Positions 56,639-64,000 of a stretch of DNA of 64,000 nucleotides are shown one piece after another. The position numbers and the translations under genes are program-made. The DNA lies in NCBI RefSeq assembly GCF_019801465.1, contig NZ_JAHVJA010000009.1:124001-188000 (forward strand). Reading direction: 5' to 3'. How positions within the stretch are numbered: position 1 is the first letter of the stretch; each line of letters opens with the position of its first letter. The notes beneath the pieces are model-generated. The model did not search any database and had not been told where the DNA came from. It saw only the letters and a program-made list of their open reading frames with translations. This stretch comes from Leisingera daeponensis (GTDB lineage: Bacteria > Pseudomonadota > Alphaproteobacteria > Rhodobacterales > Rhodobacteraceae).

Positions 56639-58036
56639 ATGCTCTACTCCAGCACTCGCGGGAACGCACCCGCTCGATCCCTCCGGGAATTGCTAAGCCG
56701 TGGCACTGCCGAGGATGGCGGCCTTTACGTACCCGAGACCTGGCCCGAACTCACACCCGGCGAACTGACTACGCTGAGCGGGCAGCCCTACGACCAGATT
56801 GCATCGGATGTTCTGGCGCTGTTTGGCGGAGCCGAGTGGCAGCAGGGCGATTTCACCGCAGGCATAAGACATGCACTGGCCGGTTTTGAAGGCAGTGATG
56901 GCCCGCCCCTGACCCACCTGAATGACCAACTGTGGAGCATGGAGCTATTTCATGGCCCCACACTGGCTTTCAAGGATTACGCCCTCGCTCCTCTGGCGGA
57001 AGCGATCGACCGGGAACTCGCACTCACCGGCAAACGGGCTACAGTACTCTGCGCAACCTCAGGAGATACTGGCGCGGCTACGGCTAACGCCTTTGCGGGG
57101 CGTTCGCGCGCCAATGCAGTAATTCTGTTTCCGGAGGGCCGCGTATCTGACGTGCAGCGCAAGCAGATGACCTGCCTGGGAGCAAAAAATGTCCAGGCCA
57201 TCAGCGTTCGGGGAGACTTCGATGACTGTCAAAGCATAGTCAAGAGCCTGTATCAAAGCGAAGCCGCTGAAAAATATAGCTACACGGCTGTGAATTCGAT
57301 CAACCTGGCCCGGATCCTCCTTCAGACGTCCTATTACATTTACGCCTCGGTGAAGATCCACAACGATTGCGGCCAGCCTGTGAACTTTGCTGTGCCGAGC
57401 GGAAATTTTGGCAATATCTTTGCGGGCTATATCGCGAAGCAAATGGGAGCTCCAATCGGGAAGCTGATCGTCACCTCAAACGAGAATGACGTCCTTCCCC
57501 GGCTGTTCGACACTGGACGGATGTCGAAAGCCGAGACCATTCCAACAATCTCACCTAGCATGGACATTCAGGTTTCAAGCAACTTTGAACGCATGCTGTG
57601 GCTATTGAAAGGGCGCGACGGGAACGCAACGCGCGACATGCAAAAACAGCTGGCCGAACAGTCTTACTACGAACTCACGCAAGCCGAGCGTTCCGCACTG
57701 ACCGAGAACTTCGGAGCGATGAAATGCGGCAAAGGCGACGCCTTGGACACCATGCGCCAGCTCCACAAGCAGTTCGGCAAGATCATTTGCCCGCATTCAG
57801 CAACCGGATATTTCGCGGCAGATCAGCTGAAGGCAACGCTTGACGGTCCCATTGTTGTCGCTGAAACAGCCCATCCGGCAAAATTCCCGACGGCTGTCGA
57901 AGAAGCGCTCGGCACACTTCCGGATACGCCTGCGCGGCTGATGGACCTGTTTGCCGGTGAAGAGGAGTTCGCAACCGTCGATCCGACGGTTGAAGCGGTG
58001 CAAAGCGTGATCGACGGAAAACTCGGAACGCCATGA
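56639..58036 (+). CDS. thrC: Threonine synthase
   Basis: A 465-residue PLP enzyme of the threonine synthase type 2 (yeast-like/E. coli-like long) group. STRGNAPARSLRELLSRGTA (about 4-23) is the family N-terminus, HGPTLAFKDYALAPL (about 106-120) carries the PLP-binding Lys, and LCATSGDTGAATANAF (about 139-154) binds phosphate. It converts O-phospho-L-homoserine to threonine. The ATG at 56639 has AGGGGA upstream; TTG 56618 is a poorer option. The stop overlaps the P-loop gene start by four bases. Placement under a catabolic XRE-cupin regulator rather than with homoserine dehydrogenase suggests a dedicated paralog; no other thr gene is in the window. Confidence 0.9.
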   Translation: MLYSSTRGNAPARSLRELLSRGTAEDGGLYVPETWPELTPGELTTLSGQPYDQIASDVLALFGGAEWQQGDFTAGIRHALAGFEGSDGPPLTHLNDQLWSMELFHGPTLAFKDYALAPLAEAIDRELALTGKRATVLCATSGDTGAATANAFAGRSRANAVILFPEGRVSDVQRKQMTCLGAKNVQAISVRGDFDDCQSIVKSLYQSEAAEKYSYTAVNSINLARILLQTSYYIYASVKIHNDCGQPVNFAVPSGNFGNIFAGYIAKQMGAPIGKLIVTSNENDVLPRLFDTGRMSKAETIPTISPSMDIQVSSNFERMLWLLKGRDGNATRDMQKQLAEQSYYELTQAERSALTENFGAMKCGKGDALDTMRQLHKQFGKIICPHSATGYFAADQLKATLDGPIVVAETAHPAKFPTAVEEALGTLPDTPARLMDLFAGEEEFATVDPTVEAVQSVIDGKLGTP

Positions 58037-58854
58037 AACTGACGTGCTTGCCCCCGGAGGTTCAATCTCTTCTGAATGAACCGCGTGACATCCTCTTGAT
58101 CGGGATGTCGGGAATCGGAAAAACGCTCCTTTCGAGCTATTTGAACCAATCCGGGGCGTGGCACTATGTGTCGATAGACGCCCAAATCCAAGAGCGGTAT
58201 TTGCGCGAGCAGATTCTTGATGCCTTCAATGCCGAGGTCAGCAAGGGTGCAATGCTGTCCAAGCTGCAAGAACTGGGCATTCTCAGCCTGGACAATGAAT
58301 TGTGCAAGGACACGCTTGCGCCTTTGACGTCCTATTTGGGGATGCCCGGCAACCCGGACAAAGGCGGGATCGAATTCAATGAATATGTGAAACGGCAAAA
58401 CTTGCATCGGCTGGCTGAACGCACGGCGGTCGAGGACCTTCTTCGGCTAGGTGCCGATCAGCCAATTCTGGCTGATTCCAGCGGATCGTTCTGCGAATTG
58501 TTCACTGCCGGTGACCCCACATTTGCTGCTTTGAAAGACAGGTTCCTTGTCGTGTCGCTGAGGGAGAACGACGAACTCGTCAACAATCTGATAGCGAGAT
58601 ATGTTGAGAATCCGAAACCGATTTACTATCCGCCTGACCTGCTTTCTGAATACTGGGGTGAGTTTTCGGCTGCGGTTGGAAACCAGGACAGGAATGTCGA
58701 TCCGAGGAAGTTTGCACTCTGGTCGTATAAAAAGTTGGTTTCTGTCAGGCGGAACAAGTTTGCGGCACTGGCCAAACACAGTGACATAACAATTAATGCT
58801 GCGGATTTGCGATACGCCAATGAGGTCGCGGATGCCGTTTCGGAGGGAAAATGA
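58033..58854 (+). CDS. P-loop NTPase/kinase-like protein of unknown function
   Basis: A 273-residue cytoplasmic protein. The Walker A motif is LLIGMSGIGKTLLSSYL (about 21-37), and a Walker-B-like strand is QPILADSSGSFCE (about 143-155). In between are FNEYVKRQNLHRLAERTAVED (about 117 on). It is not a GHMK- or APH-type homoserine kinase. It has some likeness to a widespread alphaproteobacterial ATPase I have seen without known function, which I cannot confirm here. It starts within the threonine synthase stop (ATGA) and ends 1 base before the SDR start, so it is fully coupled to both. Base composition is less GC-rich than the SDR gene. A kinase role supplying a phosphorylated substrate is a hypothesis only. 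Confidence 0.7.
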   Translation: MKLTCLPPEVQSLLNEPRDILLIGMSGIGKTLLSSYLNQSGAWHYVSIDAQIQERYLREQILDAFNAEVSKGAMLSKLQELGILSLDNELCKDTLAPLTSYLGMPGNPDKGGIEFNEYVKRQNLHRLAERTAVEDLLRLGADQPILADSSGSFCELFTAGDPTFAALKDRFLVVSLRENDELVNNLIARYVENPKPIYYPPDLLSEYWGEFSAAVGNQDRNVDPRKFALWSYKKLVSVRRNKFAALAKHSDITINAADLRYANEVADAVSEGK

Positions 58855-58855
58855 C

Positions 58856-59602
58856 ATGAGCGGGATTTTGGCATCCGGCAGCGTTGCACTGATCACCGGC
58901 GCCAGCAGCGGCATCGGTGCCGCCACCGCGCGGCACTTGGCCGAACGCGGGGCGCGCGTGATCGGCACCGGACGCAGCCGCGACCGATTAGAAGGGCTGG
59001 CGGCGGAGCTGGGCGACAGCGGCCTGATGATCGAACTAGACGTGCGCGACGAGGTCGGCGTCACGGCCGCACTGGCCGGGTTACCCGCACCTTGGCGTGA
59101 CATCGACATCCTGATTAACAATGCCGGCCATGATGCCGGCGGCTGGCAGGTCTTTCAGGATCTCGACCGGGCCGCGAGCGACGATGTCATCGACACCAAC
59201 GTCACCGGTCTGATCCGCATGACCTCGCATATCGTGCCGGGGATGATTGCCCGAAACCGGGGCCATATCGTCAATATCGGGTCCATCAGTTCATTCTCGC
59301 CCTATCCGAAGTCCGCCGTCTACTGCGCCAGCAAATTCGCCGTGGATGGTTTCACACAATCGCTGCGTATGGACATGGCCGACACCTTGATCCGCGTCAC
59401 CCAGATCGACCCGGGCGTTGTGCTGACTGGGTTCCAGCTAAAGCGCTACAAGGGTGATCAGGCTGCGGCGGATGCGTTTGTCGACAGCTACCCGACCGGG
59501 CTGACGCCGGACGATGTGGCACGCTCTATCTGCTTTGCTCTGGAGCAACCTGCCGGTGTAATGATCGACCGGATTATTTTGGAACCAACGCTCGACACCT
59601 AA
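58856..59602 (+). CDS. Short-chain dehydrogenase, YdfG-like (3-hydroxy-acid / allo-threonine type)
   Basis: A 248-residue classical SDR. TGASSGIGAATARHLAERGA (about 14-33), NNAGHDAGG (about 86) and the catalytic SISSFSPYPKSAVYCASKFAV (about 136 on) are complete. Through ERN/GHI, IGS and RVTQIDPGVVLTGFQLKRYKGD (about 180 on) it follows the pattern of E. coli YdfG, which oxidises serine, L-allo-threonine and 3-hydroxy acids with NADP. It follows the P-loop gene by one base. With threonine synthase upstream, oxidation of a hydroxy-amino acid is a reasonable role. GGAGGG lies ahead of the ATG at 58856. Confidence 0.88.
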   Translation: MSGILASGSVALITGASSGIGAATARHLAERGARVIGTGRSRDRLEGLAAELGDSGLMIELDVRDEVGVTAALAGLPAPWRDIDILINNAGHDAGGWQVFQDLDRAASDDVIDTNVTGLIRMTSHIVPGMIARNRGHIVNIGSISSFSPYPKSAVYCASKFAVDGFTQSLRMDMADTLIRVTQIDPGVVLTGFQLKRYKGDQAAADAFVDSYPTGLTPDDVARSICFALEQPAGVMIDRIILEPTLDT

Positions 59603-59711
59603 GCGATGCTGCTTGGGAAATTCAGTTGCTAGTCATTCGAGATCTGGTACTTTGAGGCATGTTGATAAATCGAAACTCACCGAGTTTGGTGCGCGGTATC
59701 TTAGTCTTGCT

Positions 59712-60608
59712 TTAAAACGCACCCGCCGTTAGGCCCGCCACGCCTCTGAGCCATCGAAAGAACTGCACCGAGCGGGTTTTGGCTTGTTGCTCTTCTGAAA
59801 TCTCAAGCCAGTATCCGTTTGGCCCAACCACAGTTGTTGGAGAAATCTGGACAAGGCTGCCTGCGTTGAGTTCATATTCAATCATATTGCGGTCGACCAC
59901 GGCGACGCCGACCGAATTTTTGGCTGCCTGAATGGCAAGTTCAAGCGTTGCAAATTCCATGGATGTCCCGCTGGGAATATCCGGGTTGTCCGACTCAAGT
60001 GCCAGCCAGTCCTCCCACAAAGGAAAGCGCACACCTTTGTCAAAGACATGCAAAAGGCAGCTGGCGCGCATGGCCTCACGGTCCTCAAAAAGTGTCGGCG
60101 AACAGACGGCAATGTGCTGTTCCACCAGCAGCTGCACATGTTCGGATCCTGCGGTGGGATGTGCGCCAAATTGAACGACGCAATCCATGCGGATATCAGG
60201 CCATGGCTCGGTGTGGACGGCCAATTCAACACCCGGAAACCGTTGTGGATAGGATGACAGGCGCCGTGTCAGCCAACGGGACGCCAAGGTGGGTGGCGCC
60301 AGCAGGTTGATTTTGTGCCGTTGAAGGGACCCGGTGGCTTCGCCTACGGCGTTTTCCAGAAGGCCGAAAGTCTCGAAAACCCGCTGATGGAGGACCCGGC
60401 CTTCGTCCGTCAATGAAATGCTATTTCCGACGCGGTCGAAAAGCTTGAGATCCAAAGCATCCTCCAACGCTTTTACCTGCCTGCTGACAGCGCTCTGAGT
60501 GACGCCAAGCTGCCTGGCCGCGCCGGTGACGCTCAGGCAGTTGCCAACAACCGAAAAGGCCCGGAGCGAGGTGAGACTGGGAAAAGTGTTCATGGGATCG
60601 ATGCGCAA
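59712..60608 (-). CDS. LysR-type regulator, GcvA-like
   Basis: A 298-residue regulator. The HTH is LRAFSVVGNCLSVTGAARQLG then VTQSAVSRQVKALE (about 15-50), followed by the GcvA/AmpR-type effector domain with short N-terminal segment (LLAPPTLASRWLTRRL, about 100). GcvA-type proteins commonly have LAxRWLxPRL, matched here. ATG 60608 or 60593 may be the start; neither has a clear ribosome site. It is divergent from the lyase operon at 60728, with a 28-base palindrome in the shared region, and probably controls it. In the 109-base gap to the SDR on the other side only a short AAACTC/GAGTTT dyad (59673-59687) is seen. Confidence 0.9.
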   Translation of the reverse strand: MRIDPMNTFPSLTSLRAFSVVGNCLSVTGAARQLGVTQSAVSRQVKALEDALDLKLFDRVGNSISLTDEGRVLHQRVFETFGLLENAVGEATGSLQRHKINLLAPPTLASRWLTRRLSSYPQRFPGVELAVHTEPWPDIRMDCVVQFGAHPTAGSEHVQLLVEQHIAVCSPTLFEDREAMRASCLLHVFDKGVRFPLWEDWLALESDNPDIPSGTSMEFATLELAIQAAKNSVGVAVVDRNMIEYELNAGSLVQISPTTVVGPNGYWLEISEEQQAKTRSVQFFRWLRGVAGLTAGAF

Positions 60609-60661
60609 GCCGCTGTGGGAGAGTGCTAGGCAGCTTAGTTGGTTCTCGCGCCGAGGTCATT

Positions 60662-60689
60662 ACAAAAAGGAATGCCTATTCCTTTTTGT
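60662..60689. promoter_or_regulatory. 28-bp palindrome between LysR and lyase genes
   Basis: ACAAAAAGGAAT at 60662-60673 and ATTCCTTTTTGT at 60678-60689 are perfect 12-bp inverted repeats around GCCT. The site lies 54 bases from the LysR start and 39 from the lyase start. Location between divergent starts argues for an operator, although its A/T-rich ends resemble a bidirectional terminator. Confidence 0.6.
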
Positions 60690-60727
60690 CATTTGCCTGA
60701 ATCCCTGAAGTTCACCAAAGACACGCC

Positions 60728-62122
60728 ATGGCAGCTCGACACGAGGGAGGCGTGGGGCCCGTGGATTACTTAAGGACAGAGCAGGATACTCTTGGCTCGG
60801 TAAATGTACCTGCCAATGCCTGTTTTGGCGCACAAACGCAGCGGACTGCAGGGCTCTTTCCCATATTTGGAGCGCAGAAGCTATCCGCCTATCCGCAGTT
60901 GATCGAGGCGGTGCTGCATGTCAAACGCGCCGCCGCGCGCACCAACGTGGCCATCGGGGCCATGCCCAATGGCACGGGCGAAGCGATCAGCGCGGCCATT
61001 GACCATCTGTTGACCCAATCTCTGGAGACGGATTTCCCCATACATTCATTTCATGGGGGTGGCGGAATCGGCATCAACATGAACGTCAACGAAGTGCTGG
61101 CCAATCTCGCCAATCTCCAATTTGGCGAGTCCTTTGGCAGCAACGCACCGCTGCATCCAAATGATCACATCAACCTCAACCATTCCACCAGCGACTGTCT
61201 GTCCACCGCCTGCCACATCGCGGCCCGTGCCGCCTGGGCGGGGCTGGAAACCGAGCTGCTGGGACTGGTAAATGACCTCGGTCAGAGCGCGGCCCAAATG
61301 GGGGACCAGCCCAAACTGGCACGCACCTGCCTGCAGGATGCGGTTGACATTCGCGCCGGGGACTATTTCGGCGGGGTTGCGCATAATCTGCTCAAGCTGA
61401 CGGAGCGCGCTGGCGCAGACGCCAGCGACCTAGCGGCAGTGAACCTGGGCGGCAATATCATCGGGCGGTCTGATGATTGTGACCCGGATTTCTTCAATCA
61501 GGTCATCCATCAGTTGAACACGGTTCTGGAACAGGCAGGCCTGGCCCATGATCTGCGCCGCACCGACAATCTGTTTGCTGCGTCGCAAGCTCATGATCCG
61601 TTGCAAAACCTGGCGTCGTCGCTGGAACAGATCGCCCGGACGCTTATCCGGTTTGGCGGGGATCTGCGGCTGATGGCGTCAGGGCCGAATGCAGGCTTTG
61701 GCGAAATCCGCCTGCCGGTAAAGCAGCCCGGCTCATCGGCCATTCCGGGCAAGATCAATCCGACGATCCCCGAATTCACCATGCAATGCGCCATGATGGC
61801 CTGTGGCCGCGCGGCGACGGTGCGCATGACCCAGGACCACGGGGAACTGGATTACAACCCGTGGCAGATGCTGGTCGTGATCGCCCTGCTAGACATGATT
61901 GCCCTGTTGCAGAGCGGGGTGTCCTCGCTGCGCCGCAACTGTGTGCAGGGGCTGGAATTGAACACCCAGCGCAACACCGAGAATGCGCAAGGGCTGGGGC
62001 CGAGCCTCATGCAGCTAAAACGCAAATTTGGCTACAGCCGTGCCTCGGCTGTGGCGAAACAGGCCGCGGGCGATGTGTCCATCGTGCGCGCAGCACTTTC
62101 CGGAATAGAGGAAGTACAATGA
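60728..62122 (+). CDS. Aspartase/fumarase superfamily lyase with altered active-site motifs
   Basis: A 464-residue lyase of the aspartate ammonia-lyase / class II fumarase family. The signature GSSAIPGKINPTIPE (about 336-350) carries the catalytic Ser in the SS loop. Other motifs differ from aspartase: the usual GAGTSTNMNVNEV reads GGGIGINMNVNEV (about 112-124), and the usual SxSTND reads NHSTSD (about 149-154). The fold is the same but the substrate is likely not fumarate or aspartate. The gene is followed by an aldehyde dehydrogenase overlapping by four bases. The start at 60728 (ATG) is uncertain; later in-frame GTGs exist before the conserved TEQDTLGSV. Confidence 0.87.
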   Translation: MAARHEGGVGPVDYLRTEQDTLGSVNVPANACFGAQTQRTAGLFPIFGAQKLSAYPQLIEAVLHVKRAAARTNVAIGAMPNGTGEAISAAIDHLLTQSLETDFPIHSFHGGGGIGINMNVNEVLANLANLQFGESFGSNAPLHPNDHINLNHSTSDCLSTACHIAARAAWAGLETELLGLVNDLGQSAAQMGDQPKLARTCLQDAVDIRAGDYFGGVAHNLLKLTERAGADASDLAAVNLGGNIIGRSDDCDPDFFNQVIHQLNTVLEQAGLAHDLRRTDNLFAASQAHDPLQNLASSLEQIARTLIRFGGDLRLMASGPNAGFGEIRLPVKQPGSSAIPGKINPTIPEFTMQCAMMACGRAATVRMTQDHGELDYNPWQMLVVIALLDMIALLQSGVSSLRRNCVQGLELNTQRNTENAQGLGPSLMQLKRKFGYSRASAVAKQAAGDVSIVRAALSGIEEVQ

Positions 62123-63612
62123 CACTCGATGCAGATCTGAGCTGGGCCAGGGCCTGGCTGAAAGAGGACAAGAAACAGTATATCAACGGCCAGTGGGTGG
62201 CCGGTGCAGGTCAGACCTGGGACGTGAAAAATCCCGCCACAGGCGAAACGCTGAGCACCATTGCGCTGGCCGATGCGGCCCAGGCGGATGCCGCCGCCGC
62301 CGCCGCCCACCGCTGCCACCAAAGCGATGTCTGGAGCCGCAAGACCACCCGCAAACAACGCGCCGATGTGCTCAATGCCATCGCCCGGCTGATCCGCGAG
62401 AACACACAGAAACTGGCCATTCTGGAAAGCCTGCCGAATGGCAAACTGCTCTCCGAAGCCATGGTGGACGATATCCCGACCTGCGCCGAGATCTTCGAAT
62501 ACTACGCAGGCTGGACCGACAAGTTCTACGGTGAGGTCTCCCCGGTCGAAGACGGCTTCCTGAACTTCACCAACAAGGAGCCGGTGGGCGTCTGCGCCCT
62601 GATCGCGCCGTGGAACTTCCCGCTCTATCAGGCCAGCCTGAAGATCGCCCCGGCGCTGGCCATGGGCAACACGGTGGTGATGAAGCCCTCCGAATACACG
62701 CCGCTGGCCACGCAATTCCTGTTCGAGCTGATCGACCGCGAGCTGGACCTGCCCGCCGGGCTGCTGAACCTGCTGGTCTGTGACGGGCCGGTGGCCAACC
62801 ACCTGACGGTCAGCCGCGACGTCCACAAGGTGTCCTTCACCGGCAGCACCAACGTTGGCCGCCAGATCGTGCAGAACTCTGGCCAGTCGAACCTCAAGGC
62901 GGTGACGCTGGAGCTGGGCGGCAAGTCGCCGTGCATCTTCTTTGACGACACGCCGGATCTGGATGCTGCAATCGACCGCGCCTTTACTGTCATGTTCTCG
63001 CACAAGGGCGAGAAATGCTCCGAGCCGACCCGCTTCCTGATCCAGAAGGGCAGCTATGACTATGTCATGAGCCGCCTGATCGAGAAGGCCGAGGCGGTGC
63101 GCTGTGGCGACCCGCTCTCGCCGGATGCGCAGCAAGGCCCGCAGTGCAACCCGGCGCAGTTCAAGCGGATCATGGACTACATCGAGATCGGCAAGGGCGA
63201 AGCTGAACTGGTGGCCGGCGGCTATGCGGATCAGCAGGGTGACAATGCCAACGGCCTGTTCATCCGTCCGACGATCTTCGCGAATGTGCCGGGCTCCGCG
63301 CGCATCGCCCAGGAGGAAATCTTCGGGCCGGTTCTGTCCTGCACACCGTTCGACACCGCCGAAGACGCGCTGAAGCTGGCCAATGACACCACCTATGGTC
63401 TGGCCGCCGGCGTCTACACCGGCAACATCAATGTCGCGCACCAGATGGCGGACCGCCTGGATGCGGGCATGATCTTTGTGAACCGCTATGGCTGCTACGG
63501 CCTGTCCAGCCCGTTCGGCGGTTTCAAGGAAAGCGGCTGGGGCAAGGAAATGGCCATCCACTCGCTCAGCTCCTACACCAAAACCAAAGGGATCTGGATC
63601 GCCTACGGGTGA
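62119..63612 (+). CDS. NAD(P)-dependent aldehyde dehydrogenase
   Basis: A 497-residue ALDH. APWNFPLYQASLKIAPALA (about 155-173), VMKPSEYTPLA (Lys), SFTGSTNVGRQIV (about 236) and LELGGKSPCIFF (Glu, about 261) precede the nucleophile in HKGEKCSEPTRFLI (Cys about 300). All catalytic residues are intact. The ATG at 62119 overlaps the lyase stop (ATGA) and defines the start. It should oxidise the aldehyde formed earlier in this pathway. The next gene follows after about 50 bases and encodes an aldo/keto reductase. Confidence 0.93.
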   Translation: MTLDADLSWARAWLKEDKKQYINGQWVAGAGQTWDVKNPATGETLSTIALADAAQADAAAAAAHRCHQSDVWSRKTTRKQRADVLNAIARLIRENTQKLAILESLPNGKLLSEAMVDDIPTCAEIFEYYAGWTDKFYGEVSPVEDGFLNFTNKEPVGVCALIAPWNFPLYQASLKIAPALAMGNTVVMKPSEYTPLATQFLFELIDRELDLPAGLLNLLVCDGPVANHLTVSRDVHKVSFTGSTNVGRQIVQNSGQSNLKAVTLELGGKSPCIFFDDTPDLDAAIDRAFTVMFSHKGEKCSEPTRFLIQKGSYDYVMSRLIEKAEAVRCGDPLSPDAQQGPQCNPAQFKRIMDYIEIGKGEAELVAGGYADQQGDNANGLFIRPTIFANVPGSARIAQEEIFGPVLSCTPFDTAEDALKLANDTTYGLAAGVYTGNINVAHQMADRLDAGMIFVNRYGCYGLSSPFGGFKESGWGKEMAIHSLSSYTKTKGIWIAYG

Positions 63613-63663
63613 TCCTTCTCCGACCTCTCCACCATCAATTCATTCACTAGGAAAGACTGTAGA

Positions 63664-64000
63664 ATGAAATACACACGCCTTGGCAATTCGGGCCTGCGCG
63701 TCTCTCGGCTGTGCCTTGGAACAATGAACATGGGTTCCAAGGATTGGAAGCCGTGGATCTTTGACGAAGCCGAAAGCGAGCCGCTGATCGGCCACGCACT
63801 GGACAACGGGATCAACTTTGTCGATCTGGCGGACTTTTACTCGGCGGGCGAAGGCGAAGCTGTGGTGGGCAATATCCTGCGCCGCCTGGCGCGCCGGGAT
63901 GAGCTGATCCTGACAACCAAACTGGGCTACCAGATCGGTCAGGACGTGAACTCTTATGGGACGTCGCGCAAGCATATCCTCGATGCCATCAATGGCTCGC
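63664..64000 (+). CDS. Aldo/keto reductase, cut by the window end
   Basis: 112 residues are visible. TRLGNSGLRVSRLCLGTMNMG (about 4 on, split) and the catalytic Asp/Tyr in FVDLADFYSAGEGE (about 52-65) with Lys in LILTTKLGYQ (about 81-90) identify the AKR family. The ATG at 63664 lies 51 bases after the dehydrogenase stop. It is probably the next step of the same operon. The C-terminus, with the cofactor-binding Ser/Arg residues, is outside the window. Confidence 0.92.
   Translation, partial: MKYTRLGNSGLRVSRLCLGTMNMGSKDWKPWIFDEAESEPLIGHALDNGINFVDLADFYSAGEGEAVVGNILRRLARRDELILTTKLGYQIGQDVNSYGTSRKHILDAINGS

Noticed and set aside
60662-60689. Bidirectional terminator
   Set aside because: The site lies between divergently starting genes, so there is no upstream transcript to end; an operator fits better.

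Overview
The window looks like a high-GC alphaproteobacterial chromosome or large replicon segment, most likely from the Roseobacter group (Rhodobacterales). This is inferred from gene content, codon use and the many overlapping catabolic operons; I could not run a search. I see no rRNA, tRNA, CRISPR array, insertion sequence or prophage. Nearly every base belongs to transport, catabolism, redox protection or local regulation.

Left end, 1-8423 (mostly minus strand): maleylacetate reductase followed by a complete branched-chain-type ABC importer (binding protein, two ATPases, two permeases) and a secreted VOC-fold protein cut by the window edge. A divergent LysR gene, probably translated from a leaderless message, sits next to the reductase. 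A second LysR gene points away from the next cluster.

8424-17246: a plus-strand cluster resembling quinone and aromatic-electrophile defence sets: MhqO-type ring-cleaving dioxygenase, MhqD-type hydrolase, XapX-domain protein, DoxX, YcaC-type hydrolase, a Tat-exported amidohydrolase broken by one TGA codon, a GNAT protein, an MFS pump with a C-terminal ABM-like domain, and pirin; a minus-strand DUF2165 membrane protein closes the block.

17268-33940: two divergent operons around a PAS/AAA+ regulator that lacks the GAFTGA loop. On the minus strand are a class I amidotransferase, creatininase-like and cytosine-deaminase-like hydrolases, an FAD oxidase, a TauD-type dioxygenase and an orphan family-5 binding protein. 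On the plus strand are a RidA-like protein without the catalytic Arg, an FRD/SDH-type flavoprotein, a second complete branched-chain-type importer and an enoyl-CoA hydratase-family enzyme. The set suggests uptake and breakdown of a nitrogen-containing small molecule that I cannot name.

34128-39283: a periplasmic molybdenum hydroxylase of the isoquinoline oxidoreductase type with its own diheme cytochrome c, then an MBL-fold hydrolase and an AraC regulator. 39252-48867: a long minus-strand electrophile and haloacid stress operon (flavin quinone reductases, cupin, SDR, three GSTs, Kef-type antiporter with KefF-like partner, FrnE, HAD dehalogenase), with an HxlR regulator carrying two cysteines and a DehI-type dehalogenase divergent to it.

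48976-64000: a decayed class III cyclase gene; methylamine or betaine catabolism genes (GlxA-type AraC regulator, dimethylglycine-dehydrogenase-like protein, MttB-family methyltransferase); an XRE-cupin regulator with 14-bp palindromes at both flanking operons; a threonine synthase / P-loop NTPase / SDR operon; and a LysR gene divergent from an unusual aspartase-superfamily lyase, an aldehyde dehydrogenase and an aldo/keto reductase cut by the window end.
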